Shown here piece by piece: positions 20,818-28,638 of a DNA stretch of 64,000 nucleotides (its first letter is position 1; every line of letters begins with the position of its first letter). The DNA is from Cupriavidus basilensis (GTDB taxonomy: Bacteria > Pseudomonadota > Gammaproteobacteria > Burkholderiales > Burkholderiaceae): the NCBI RefSeq assembly GCF_000832305.1, contig NZ_CP010536.1, forward strand, positions 2,418,001 to 2,482,000. Direction: 5' to 3'. The notes below the pieces were generated by a model. That model was not told the DNA's origin, searched no databases, and saw only the letters and a list, made by a program, of their open reading frames with translations. A program made the position numbers and the translations under genes.

Positions 20818-21465
20818 TTACCGGATGCCGAGCAGCTTGTGGGTCTGCAGCGAAAGGCGCCAGAGCGGACGGCGCTGGCAGAATTCCACCGCCAGCGCGG
20901 TATTTTGCCGTGCCAGCGGGCCATCCATGGCCTGCACCAGGAAATAGCGGAAATCAAGGTGCTCGTATGCGGCGAAATCCTGGCCATCCTGCGGGATCAC
21001 CACCTTGAGTTCGTCGCCGCGCCTGACCACCAGTTCGGCGCCCATCTTGGGGCTCACGCAAACCCAGTCGATGCCCTCGGGCACCGGCAATGTGCCATTG
21101 GTCTCGATGGCGATCTCGAAGCCGCGTGCATGCAGCGCGTCGATCAGCGGCGCATCCAGCTGCAGCAGCGGCTCGCCGCCCGTGCAGACCACCAGCGCAT
21201 GCCCGGCGGCGTTGCCATCCACGGCCTGCGGCCACTGGGCCGCGATCTTGTCGGCGAGCGCCTCGGCGGTGCGGTACTTGCCGCCCTCGGTGCCATCGGT
21301 GCCAACGAAGTCCGTGTCGCAGAACTGGCAGACCGCGCTGGCACGGTCTTCCTCGCGCCCGCTCCAGAGATTGCATCCGGAGAAGCGGCAGAACACGGCT
21401 GCGCGGCCCGCGTTGGCGCCTTCGCCCTGCAGTGTGTAGAAGATTTCCTTGACGGCGTAAGTCAT
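20818..21465 (-). CDS. queE: 7-carboxy-7-deazaguanine synthase
   Basis: A 215-residue radical SAM enzyme that converts 6-carboxytetrahydropterin to 7-carboxy-7-deazaguanine for queuosine synthesis. The Fe-S cluster cysteines lie in FCRFSGCNLWSGREED and AVCQFCDTDF. The first of them is separated from the next by 14 residues, which is the CX14CX2C variant characterised in Burkholderia QueE. The start MTYAVKEIFYTLQGEGANAGR is the canonical family N-terminus. It precedes queD in the same orientation. Confidence 0.95.
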   Translation of the reverse strand: MTYAVKEIFYTLQGEGANAGRAAVFCRFSGCNLWSGREEDRASAVCQFCDTDFVGTDGTEGGKYRTAEALADKIAAQWPQAVDGNAAGHALVVCTGGEPLLQLDAPLIDALHARGFEIAIETNGTLPVPEGIDWVCVSPKMGAELVVRRGDELKVVIPQDGQDFAAYEHLDFRYFLVQAMDGPLARQNTALAVEFCQRRPLWRLSLQTHKLLGIR

Positions 21466-21715
21466 GCTGGCTGGTAAAGCTCTGGTAGCTTTTATAGGTG
21501 GTGCTGTGGGTGGTGCAGTGAGGCAGCCGGTGCACGGCGCGCGGCGAATGCCGGGCTGGCAACTGGCGACGAGTGGCGGCTGAGTGGCGACTATTGGCCA
21601 GGAAACTGCGGCGAACTCGCTATTTTCGCACAGGAGCGCAATCCGCTCCAGCCGCCTCCTTGATTTCCCCTATTGCCAAGGCCACGCCGAGGCGCTGGCC
21701 TTGGCCCGCGCCGGC

Positions 21716-22621
21716 CTAAAGTTGCGCCCACGCCGCCTCGCGCAGCCTGCCGCCCACAAAATCCAGGAAGCTGGCGATGCGCGCCGAGAGCTGGGTATTG
21801 AGGTAGTAGACGGCGTTGATCGACTGACGCTCGTCAATGGTGTGCGCCATCAGCACCTGCACGAGGTCGCCGCGGCGCCGGTCCGCGTCGGTCATGAAAT
21901 CCGACAGGCAGACCAGGCCCTCGCCCGCCAGTGCCAGCTGGCGCAGGGTTTCGCCGCTCGATGCCGACAAATGCGGCGTGATCTGCACCTCCTCGCCCAC
22001 GGCGCCGCGCAAGGGCCAGCGATTGAGCGATTCGGGCTGGTTAAAGCCGATCAGGCTGTGGCCGGCAAGATCCGCCACGCTTTCCGGGCGGCCCCGCGCC
22101 TTGAGATAGGCCGGGCTGGCCAGCACGCGCACACGGCTGCTGGCCAGCGCACGCGCATGCAGGGTGGAGTCCCGCAGCGTGCCGATACGGATCGCCACGT
22201 CGGTACGATGTTCGAGCAGGTCGATGATCTGGTCGTTGGTATTGAGCTCCAGCTCGATTTCCGGATACGCCCGGCGGAATTCCCCGATCAGCGGCACGAT
22301 CACGTGCAGCATGAACGGGGATGCCGCGTTGACCCGCAGCCGTCCCGCCGGCCGCTGGCGGCGCACGGCCATCTGCTCCTCCGCCAGTTCCACCGAAGCC
22401 AGGATCGCGCGCGCGTGGGCCAGCAGTGCCTCGCCCTCCTCGCTCAGCGCCAGCCGGCGCGTGGTCCGGTGCAGCAGGGTGGTGCCCACCTTGTCTTCCA
22501 GGCGGCTCAGCGCACGGCTGATGCCGGAGACGGTCTGCCCCAGTTGCTCGGCCGCAGCCGTGATGGAGCCGCTGTCCACGACGGTGGCAAAAGCCTGCAG
22601 TTCTTCAAGAGTGATCTTCAT
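21716..22621 (-). CDS. LysR-family transcriptional regulator
   Basis: A 301-residue LysR-type regulator with the N-terminal helix-turn-helix MKITLEELQAFATVVDSGSITAAAEQLGQTVSGISRALSRLEDKVG and a standard effector-binding domain. It is divergent from the MFS gene at 22836. A palindrome with 11-base spacing lies directly before its start codon, and two more inverted repeats lie between the genes, so it probably represses itself and controls the transporter. The effector is unknown. Confidence 0.93.
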   Translation of the reverse strand: MKITLEELQAFATVVDSGSITAAAEQLGQTVSGISRALSRLEDKVGTTLLHRTTRRLALSEEGEALLAHARAILASVELAEEQMAVRRQRPAGRLRVNAASPFMLHVIVPLIGEFRRAYPEIELELNTNDQIIDLLEHRTDVAIRIGTLRDSTLHARALASSRVRVLASPAYLKARGRPESVADLAGHSLIGFNQPESLNRWPLRGAVGEEVQITPHLSASSGETLRQLALAGEGLVCLSDFMTDADRRRGDLVQVLMAHTIDERQSINAVYYLNTQLSARIASFLDFVGGRLREAAWAQL

Positions 22622-22622
22622 T

Positions 22623-22647
22623 GTTGAATATTAAGCAAACATTCAAC
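22623..22647. promoter_or_regulatory. LysR-type operator (GTTGAAT-N11-ATTCAAC)
   Basis: A perfect 7-bp inverted repeat with an 11-base spacer, containing the T-N11-A pattern recognised by LysR regulators. It begins two bases before the LysR start codon, so binding would overlap that gene's own leader and suggest autoregulation. Confidence 0.6.
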
Positions 22648-22731
22648 GAAAATCTCGCCCGGCCCTGCAATAAAGGCCGTAGCCGGCGACTTGCGGCCTG
22701 CCGGCGCGAACCACCCGTCCCGCGAGCCGCT

Positions 22732-22764
22732 CTTGAATATTTATCAAGTATCTTATCCAGATAC
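22732..22764. promoter_or_regulatory. Two overlapping inverted repeats upstream of the MFS gene
   Basis: CTTGA-N7-TCAAG (22732-22748) is followed at once by GTATCT-N5-AGATAC (22748-22764). They sit about 70-100 bases before the MFS start in AT-rich DNA that stands out in a GC-rich region. They may be the activator site and promoter region for the transporter. Confidence 0.4.
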
Positions 22765-22835
22765 CCCACTTAATCAGCAAGAAAGACAGCGGCAAACTGC
22801 GTCCATCCCAATTCCGGACGCTCCTGGAGCCCACC

Positions 22836-24038
22836 ATGCCCATTGCCCTGTTCGCGCTGACCATCAGTGCGTTTGCCATCGGGACCACCGAATTCGTCAT
22901 CGTCGGCCTGATCCCCACCATCGCCGCCGATCTGCACATTACCCTGCCGTCGGCCGGCCTGCTGGTCAGCCTCTATGCGCTCGGCGTGGCCATCGGCGCC
23001 CCCTTGCTGACCGCCCTCACCGGCCGCCTGCCGCGCAAGGCGCTGCTGCTGTCGCTGATGGCCCTGTTTACGCTGGGCAACCTGCTGGCGTGGAAGGCGC
23101 CCGGCTATGAATCGCTGATCCTGGCGCGTATCCTGACCGGCCTCGCCCACGGGGTGTTCTTCTCGATCGGCTCCACCATCGCCACCAGCCTGGTGCCGAA
23201 GGAGAAGGCCGCGAGCGCCATCGCCATCATGTTCACCGGCCTGACCGTGGCGCTCGTCACCGGCGTGCCGCTGGGCACCTTTATCGGCCAGCATTTCGGC
23301 TGGCGCGAGACCTTCCTCGCGGTGTCGGCGCTTGGCCTGGTCGCCTTTGTCGGCAGCCTGATGTTTGTCCCGGCCAACATCCGCCACGGCGCCCCCGCCT
23401 CGTTGCTGCAACAGGCCAAGGTACTGGCCGAACCGCGCCTGCTGCTGGTCTACGCCAAGACCGCGATCGGCTATGGCGGCTCGTTCATCCCCTTCACCTT
23501 CCTCGCCCCCATCCTGCAGGACGTATCGGGCTTCAGCGCCGGCGCGGTCGGGCTGGTGATGCTGGTGTACGGCGTATCGGTCGCGGCGGGCAACATCTGG
23601 GGTGGCCGCCTGGCCGACCGCCACGGCCCCATCGCCGCGCTCAAGATCGTGTTCCTGCTGCTGTCCATCGTGCTGTTCGCGCTGACCTTCACCGCGCCGC
23701 ACCGCTGGCTGGTGGTCCTGACCGTGCTGGCCTGGGGCGCCGTCGCCTTCGGCAATGTGCCGGCGCTGCAGGTCTATGTGGTCAAGCAGGCGCAGCGCTA
23801 TGCGCCGGGTGCCGTCGATGTGGCATCGGGCCTCAATATCGCCGCGTTCAACCTGGGCATCGCCGGCGCGGCCTGGGCCGGCGGCCTGATCGTGACCCAT
23901 ATGGGCCTGATGCATACGCCGTGGATTGGCGCGCTGGTGGTACTGGCGGCGCTTGGCCTGACCGTGTTGAGCGGGCGGCTGGACCGGCTGGAGCAACACC
24001 CATTGAGCGAGCGCAAGCTGGCCGCCACCCGGGCTTGA
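22836..24038 (+). CDS. MFS transporter, AraJ/DHA1-type efflux carrier
   Basis: A 400-residue 12-TM major facilitator of the drug:H+ antiporter-1 group, close to AraJ/YdhP-like proteins. The first segment is MPIALFALTISAFAIGTTEFVIVGLIPTIAADLHIT, a hallmark of this group. The loop after TM2 carries LTGRLPRKALLLSLM, and TM4-5 has ILTGLAHGVFFSIGSTIA. It is divergent from the LysR gene at 21716, which likely controls it. Proteins of this group export sugars or small toxic compounds. The substrate is unknown. Confidence 0.9.
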   Translation: MPIALFALTISAFAIGTTEFVIVGLIPTIAADLHITLPSAGLLVSLYALGVAIGAPLLTALTGRLPRKALLLSLMALFTLGNLLAWKAPGYESLILARILTGLAHGVFFSIGSTIATSLVPKEKAASAIAIMFTGLTVALVTGVPLGTFIGQHFGWRETFLAVSALGLVAFVGSLMFVPANIRHGAPASLLQQAKVLAEPRLLLVYAKTAIGYGGSFIPFTFLAPILQDVSGFSAGAVGLVMLVYGVSVAAGNIWGGRLADRHGPIAALKIVFLLLSIVLFALTFTAPHRWLVVLTVLAWGAVAFGNVPALQVYVVKQAQRYAPGAVDVASGLNIAAFNLGIAGAAWAGGLIVTHMGLMHTPWIGALVVLAALGLTVLSGRLDRLEQHPLSERKLAATRA

Positions 24039-24132
24039 CCCCTGCGCATCACGCCTGTTCCAGCACGGATGCGCCGCCGCGCCGCTTCGGACCCAGACAA
24101 GGCAAGGCTTGATGTCCCGATTCCCCGCCAGA

Positions 24133-24639
24133 TCAGGACAGGCCGAGATAGTCGCGCTTGCCCACCGGCACGCCCTTGTGGCGCAGGATGTCGTAGGCCG
24201 TGGTCACATGAAAATAGAAGTTCGGCAGCACAAAGCCCAGCAGGTAGGACTTGCCATCGAAGGTGACGGGCTCGGGGCGCAGCTTGAGCTCGATGGTGCG
24301 CGTTTCGCTGCCCTCGAGCTGGGCGGGCTGGATGGTGTTCAGGAAGGCCACCGTCCTGGCGATGCGCTCCTGCAGTTCGGGGAAGGTGGTTTCGGTGTCC
24401 GCAAAAGACGGCATCTCGATGCCGGCCAGCCGCGCCGCGCAACCCTTTGCGCTGTCGCTGGCGCGCTGCACCTGTGCCGGCAGCGGGTCCATGTCCGCCA
24501 CCAGGCGGGTCTGGATCAGCTCCGCCGGGTCCATGCCCTGCGCCTGCGCGAATGCGGCGCCCTTGTCCAGGATGGCCGACAAGCTGCCGAAAGCCCGGAT
24601 AAAGGCCGGGATTGATACTTCATACATCGAGAGCGACAT
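24133..24639 (-). CDS. DUF1993 domain-containing protein
   Basis: A 168-residue protein of the DUF1993 family, a DinB-like four-helix bundle. It has the family start MSLSMYEVSIPAFIRAFGSLSAILDKG and the C-terminal motif FYFHVTTAYDILRHKGVPVGKRDYLG, with the histidine that in DinB-like folds can bind metal. There is no signal peptide. It is a single gene whose function is unknown. The start at 24639 fits the family; the reading frame extends further upstream but without family similarity. Confidence 0.85.
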   Translation of the reverse strand: MSLSMYEVSIPAFIRAFGSLSAILDKGAAFAQAQGMDPAELIQTRLVADMDPLPAQVQRASDSAKGCAARLAGIEMPSFADTETTFPELQERIARTVAFLNTIQPAQLEGSETRTIELKLRPEPVTFDGKSYLLGFVLPNFYFHVTTAYDILRHKGVPVGKRDYLGLS

Positions 24640-24849
24640 GGATGTGTCCTTGAATGGTGATTGCCAGACGCGGCATCCCGCCAGCGCGCGAATTGCGCCG
24701 CAGCCGGTTGCACGACACGGCGAGGATAAACCTTCCGGCGGTTTCTCGCCGGCCGGCCGGTTCAATCGCGGCAAGGGCCAGCGCCCGGCGGGGCTCTTGA
24801 TTTAAGATATCCCCTCCCCTCCGGATGAAGCGCACATCGCCTCGATGAC

Positions 24850-25251
24850 ATGAACGCCCCCTTTCCGATTCGCAAGGAGTGTCCGCCAGGCGCCTGCACA
24901 TGCGGTCGCGAAGCGCTGCTGGACGACCCGCAATCCGACATGCGGATCCTGCGGCTGACCCGGGAAGAGGAAAAGCGACTGATCGCCCGCCTGGAAAGCC
25001 TGTCGAGCCTTGCCGAGCTCAAGGACATGGAAAAGCGCATGCATGCGCAACTGGGCATCGTGCTGACGATCACGCCCAGCATCCACGAAGTGCGTACGGT
25101 GCGCGGTATCAACATCCAGGTGGAAGAGCAAACCGGGTTGTGCCGCAAGACCAGGCAGGCGATTCCCGCGGCGATACGCCGTTGCCTTGAGACAAAGCCG
25201 GAACTAGCGTACGCGATCCTGAATGCACACGACTTGCTGGGCGGTGCCTGA
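24850..25251 (+). CDS. Conserved hypothetical protein with N-terminal Cys cluster (133 aa)
   Basis: Not recognised as a named family. The N-terminus has a cysteine group (KECPPGACTCGRE) followed by an acidic/basic helical segment with many charged residues (LTREEEKRLIARLESLSSLAELKDMEKRMH). A mixed alpha/beta C-terminal part then has two further cysteines (LCRKT, RRCLET). It looks soluble and cytoplasmic. Codon use matches the genome. The ATG at 24850 has no strong ribosome site in front. Function unknown. Confidence 0.7.
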   Translation: MNAPFPIRKECPPGACTCGREALLDDPQSDMRILRLTREEEKRLIARLESLSSLAELKDMEKRMHAQLGIVLTITPSIHEVRTVRGINIQVEEQTGLCRKTRQAIPAAIRRCLETKPELAYAILNAHDLLGGA

Positions 25252-25416
25252 GGCCTTTCCCCCCATTCCACGCCTCATTCCGCCACGATCTTCCTGTCGC
25301 TGGAGAAGGTTCGTTCATCATGGGATACGAGAGCCGGCGGCCGCCCGGGCGGAGGACGCCCCGGCGGCCGGCATGGAATGACAATCGCGCAAACACCTTG
25401 CGCGACTGGAATGCCG

Positions 25417-25656
25417 TCAGACGACAGACAGGGGCGAAGGCGACAGATCGAGCATGATACGCAGTTCGACGTTGTCCGGATTGCGCGGCTGCCAAACGCG
25501 ACCGATGACCACAAAGATGATCGGCTGTCCCGGGAACTGAATCAGGTCGCCGATCACGGGTGTTATCGCGCCGGTGTGGGGTGTCAGGTCCAAGTCGATG
25601 TCTCTTGCCGCGGCTTGAGCGGCTGGGGTGAACTCAAGGGTGATCGTGAGCTTCAT
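25417..25656 (-). CDS. Small hypothetical protein (79 aa)
   Basis: A 79-residue predicted protein of beta-strand character (MKLTITLEFTPAAQAAARDIDLDLTPHTG), with GDLIQFPGQPIIFVVIGRVWQP resembling a small SH3-like or PRC-like barrel. No family was recognised. It lies in the AT-richer region next to the inverted-repeat element and the patatin gene, and no clear ribosome site precedes it. Moderate confidence that it is a gene at all. Confidence 0.5.
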   Translation of the reverse strand: MKLTITLEFTPAAQAAARDIDLDLTPHTGAITPVIGDLIQFPGQPIIFVVIGRVWQPRNPDNVELRIMLDLSPSPLSVV

Positions 25657-25790
25657 ATGGACCCGTTCGTGGTTGAGAATATTGGATCATTGGATTCCTC
25701 CATTCTTCCACATTGCGCTGGCCCGCTCCTGCGCCACCGCGACCTGCCTGCGCGGCGAATGTGCTTTGTCTGTCTGGTGTCCTGAATCAC

Positions 25791-25921
25791 AAATTCGTTG
25801 AGTAAGTCGTCCGATAAGACGCACGATCCGTCGTCACGAATGCTCGCAAGGCACCAGCCTTGCTGCGCTTCGCTCCTAGGCTCGCACGCCTTCTCGGACA
25901 ACTTATTTCTTCAACGAATTT
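25791..25921. repeat. 131-bp element bounded by imperfect 24-28 bp inverted repeats
   Basis: The left end begins AAATTCGTTGAGTAAGTCGT and the right end is its near-complement (TCGGACAACTTATTTC, then TTCAACGAATTT). The arms match over about 23 positions with a small insertion. They enclose about 80 bases with no convincing gene. It looks like a small miniature inverted-repeat element or a long hairpin downstream of the patatin gene. No transposase is present nearby. Confidence 0.5.
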
Positions 25922-25934
25922 CAGACTCACGACA

Positions 25935-26945
25935 CTAGTTCTTCTGATTGGTGTGTTCGCCGTAGTAGAACATTGCCGAGCGAGCTGCGTGGGTTAGAAA
26001 AGATCGGCAATCTTCGTTTCCGAGGCAGATCTTGGAGCGTTCCGTCGCGGCGCCAAGCAATACCTCCCTCGCCGCGCTGTCGGCCCTGTCAAGGGCGACA
26101 GCGCGTGCGCGCTGGTCGGTGAGATCGTCATCGACAAGGAAATAGCGCTTTGAGAGCAGATGCGAAAGCATGAAATCGCTCAGTGCCTCCTGTACCGATA
26201 TCGACAAGCCAAACACTCTCTTCGGCATGTTTGCCGGATTGACGCCTCCCCAGTCATATGTCCCGCCCTCCCGGTTTCGACGTGGGTTGACGGTGAATTT
26301 CGATGACATGGTACCGACCGCCATCACGTGAATGCTATCTGTCGGCTGCCCCATGGACGACTGCGCTTCATGGACCGCGAGCATGCCCGGCGCATTGGCG
26401 TACAGACCGCCGTCAACATATTGATTGTTGTTGAACGTATATCGTGGGAAGTATGCAGGCGCGGCGCTGGTCGCCATAGCGACATCCACCAGCCGGCACT
26501 TATGATCTCGCTTGAAATCCGGATGATGCGGCGTCTTGAAAATCTGCGGCCTGCCCGTCGAGTAATTGATCACCGGTATGATGACCGGATGCCTGCATGC
26601 TCCGAGGACTTGATCGCCAAATATCATCTTGTCGCGAAGCAGCGCCTGCAAAGGCGCGGAAGAAAATGGTGCGCGCCAGATTCCCGCCAGAGACCAGCGC
26701 CGCTTGAAGATCAATCCCCCATGACTGGCGAGAAGTTCAACAATGCGCTGCGCAGGGATTTCCATCGCAATGGCCAATGCCAGGATGCCACCAATCGATG
26801 TGCCCGTCACAAGATCGAACCGGGTGGCGATTGGCGCGCCGATCTCGTCTTCGAAGTCAGCTAGCAATTTGGCCGTATAAAGGCCTCGGAAGCCTCCGCC
26901 TGACAGCGCCAGGATCTGAAACCGTCCGGAGTCTGCATTTGTCAT
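25935..26945 (-). CDS. Patatin-like phospholipase (CapV-like)
   Basis: A 336-residue patatin-family lipid acyl hydrolase. The oxyanion-hole motif GGGFRGLY, the nucleophile elbow GTSIGG (near residue 50) and the catalytic aspartate in VDGGLYAN (near residue 180) are all intact, so it should be active. Size and sequence style (ILALSGGGFRGLYTAKLLADFEDEIG) resemble CapV, the phospholipase effector of CBASS anti-phage systems. No cGAMP-type cyclase (CD-NTase) gene is present on either side, so a CBASS role is only a possibility. The gene is AT-richer than its neighbours, suggesting horizontal acquisition, and lies among gene remnants. Confidence 0.88.
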   Translation of the reverse strand: MTNADSGRFQILALSGGGFRGLYTAKLLADFEDEIGAPIATRFDLVTGTSIGGILALAIAMEIPAQRIVELLASHGGLIFKRRWSLAGIWRAPFSSAPLQALLRDKMIFGDQVLGACRHPVIIPVINYSTGRPQIFKTPHHPDFKRDHKCRLVDVAMATSAAPAYFPRYTFNNNQYVDGGLYANAPGMLAVHEAQSSMGQPTDSIHVMAVGTMSSKFTVNPRRNREGGTYDWGGVNPANMPKRVFGLSISVQEALSDFMLSHLLSKRYFLVDDDLTDQRARAVALDRADSAAREVLLGAATERSKICLGNEDCRSFLTHAARSAMFYYGEHTNQKN

Positions 26946-27059
26946 TCGGGACCTCCTCGCCGGGTTCTCGGTAACACGCCTTTATCCCGTTGCGTCAACG
27001 TGCAGCAGGAAGCATGATAATCATTTCTCGACACAGTTGTCAGCATTCCGAAATGCAGC

Positions 27060-27200
27060 CTGACGCTGGCGCCGAGCGAGCAGATGGTCAACGAGGGCAT
27101 GCAAGCCCAGGCCGGCGGCGCGCGACAGCTCAAACAAGCCCTGATGCCATTGTCCGAGGCGGCCAAGCAGACGGTGGCGATCGAAGCGCGCAGCAGATAG
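27060..27200 (+). pseudogene. Probable C-terminal remnant of a methyl-accepting chemotaxis protein
   Basis: The frame reads LTLAPSEQMVNEGMQAQAGG, then ARQLKQALMPLSEAAKQTVA and a stop. The EGMQAQAxGARQ...AL..LSEAAKQT pattern is the tail of the signalling domain of chemoreceptors in Burkholderiales. No start and no upstream receptor body is present. It is one of several decayed fragments between 27.0 and 28.2 kb. Confidence 0.5.
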
Positions 27201-27395
27201 CGCTTGAGAGCGAAGCGTAGCCGCGTCGGTCCTTCGCAGGCGAAAAATGCCCGTGCGCGTTTCGCATCGCAAAAACCGCGTATGCGATGCCGTCGCTATG
27301 CCTGCTATTCGAAGCACATCGATGGGCGACTAAATCGCAGCTGAATTCGGTGTCCATCTGCGCTCCAAGCGCGCGCGCCGGGCGCCTGCGCCTGT

Positions 27396-27887
27396 TTAAA
27401 CTCCGAGCGCGTATGCACCCGTTGCCAAAGCGGCCCTGGTGCAATCCGGAGCGGCGTCCGCGCCGATGCTGGCGCCGAGACCATATTGCTTGGACAGCGC
27501 GCCGATCAGGAAGGGAAAGAGTGCGCCGACAGCCCGGCCGAAGTTGTAGCAAAAACCCTGGCCGGAGCCACGCACCCGCGTCGGGAACAGTTCGGTCAGG
27601 AACGCGCCCATGCCGCTGAAAATGCCCAAAGCGAAAAAGCCGAGCCAGAACATGGCGCCGTTGCTCAGCGGCAGCATCGTGTAGCCAAAGGCAACCGTCA
27701 TCGAACCCACCGCGAAGAGAATGAAGTTCGGCTTGCGGCCAAGCCTGTCGGTCAGATAGGAACTGACGAGGTAGCCGATCCACGAGCCGAAGATGATCAA
27801 GGCCAGGTATTCCCCCGTCCCCATCACCGTCAGGTGACGCTCGGTCTTCAGGCACGTCGGCAGCCAGGTCGTGAAATAGGTGGCTGG
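27396..27887 (-). pseudogene. Fragment of an MFS metabolite transporter (C-terminal half)
   Basis: The reverse frame carries the second half of an MFS carrier: TYFTTWLPTCLKTERHLTVMGTG, IIFGSWIGYLVSSYLTDRLGRKPN, then GAFLTELFPTRVRGSGQGFCYNFGRAVGALFPFLIG. The N-terminal six membrane segments are missing, and the sequence before TYFTTW is unrelated. The end also diverges after GLGASIG, where family members continue for two more helices. It is therefore truncated at both ends and non-functional. Confidence 0.75.
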
Positions 27888-27927
27888 TTGAGCCGCTGTG
27901 ACGGCGCGCCGGCTGAGCCCAGAGGCA

Positions 27928-27951
27928 GCCGCCAGCCTTGCAACTGGCGGC
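27928..27951 (-). terminator. Hairpin downstream of the quinohemoprotein fragment
   Basis: A perfect 8-bp stem (GCCGCCAG / CTGGCGGC) with an 8-base loop, 30 bases past the stop of the dehydrogenase fragment on the reverse strand. There is no T-run, so assignment as a terminator is tentative. Confidence 0.45.
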
Positions 27952-27982
27952 CTTCCCTGGTGTTTTCGCGCCCCGATACGGC

Positions 27983-28205
27983 TCAGGGCTTCTTTGGCCG
28001 TACTGCGTCCGCCGTACCCTGGATGAAAGCCTGAATCTTCACCACGTCCTGCTCGGTCAGCTTGCCGGTGAAATCCGGCATGCCCTGCGGTACGAAGGGA
28101 CCGTTGAACACGATCTTGCCCAGGTTCTCGATCAGGCCGGACCCGACGTAAGCCAGATTGGGGAGTTCGCCGCCTTGTCCACCCCCGGCACGCCATGATT
28201 GGCCA
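27983..28205 (-). pseudogene. Remnant of a quinohemoprotein alcohol dehydrogenase (cytochrome c end)
   Basis: The reverse frame reads GGELPNLAYVGSG, then IVFNGPFVPQGMPDFTGKLTEQDVVKIQAFIQG and a stop after RPKKP. The GMPxF...L..xDV..I.AFI pattern with the axial methionine is the C-terminal haem domain of type II (quinohemoprotein) PQQ alcohol dehydrogenases. The haem-binding CxxCH and the whole beta-propeller are absent. It lies 0.4 kb from the intact alcohol-oxidation locus, suggesting that a second dehydrogenase was lost here. Confidence 0.65.
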
Positions 28206-28285
28206 CGCCGGCCGGATCCATTTCAGGCAGCAAACATGCAGCCCAGCGCCTAGTCTTTCCTTGTGGCAGCAGCCAGGAGAGCGCA

Positions 28286-28492
28286 ATGAACGAAGAAACC
28301 TTCAATCTCAGCATCCGCAAGTTCCTCAAAGTCGTCGGCGTGAGCTCCCAGCGGGAGATCGAGCTGGCGGTGTCCAGGGCGATTGCCGCAGGCACCATCA
28401 GCGGAACCGAACGCTTCCCGGTCGCGGTCACGCTGGAACTGGCCGCCTTGCAGGTCAAGGTCCGGTTCGACGGCGAGATTCAGCTCGAGTGA
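28286..28492 (+). CDS. DUF6494 family small protein (68 aa)
   Basis: A 68-residue protein beginning MNEETFNLSIRKFLKVVGVSSQREIE and ending LAALQVKVRFDGEIQLE, the form of the DUF6494 family found in Cupriavidus and other proteobacteria. AGGAGA precedes the ATG by a few bases. It is soluble and charged, with a helix followed by beta strands. Function unknown. Confidence 0.8.
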   Translation: MNEETFNLSIRKFLKVVGVSSQREIELAVSRAIAAGTISGTERFPVAVTLELAALQVKVRFDGEIQLE

Positions 28493-28638
28493 AGCCGCTT
28501 GCCAATGCACTGTCGCCCTGTTGCGGGAGCGCCCAAGAGCCGCCATCAGCTGGATGAACCCGCTCGGCGGGCGAAGCATAACGAACCGGGATCGTCCATG
28601 CAGATCGCGCTCAATGCCGATACTACGGCTGCAGAACC

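Noticed and set aside
20751..21500. Possible preQ1 riboswitch near queD/queE
   Set aside because: No compact pseudoknot with the preQ1 aptamer sequence was visible upstream of queE, and synthesis genes here lack a long leader.
25653..25901. Possible 82-residue gene on the reverse strand
   Set aside because: It runs through the inverted-repeat element and has no family match or ribosome site.
25935..26945. Complete CBASS operon
   Set aside because: Only the patatin effector is present; no CD-NTase, Cap2/Cap3 or other CBASS gene lies within several kb on either side.
27130..27855. Alternative long reverse frame across the MFS fragment
   Set aside because: It overlaps the MFS fragment in another frame, has no domain and is a shadow.
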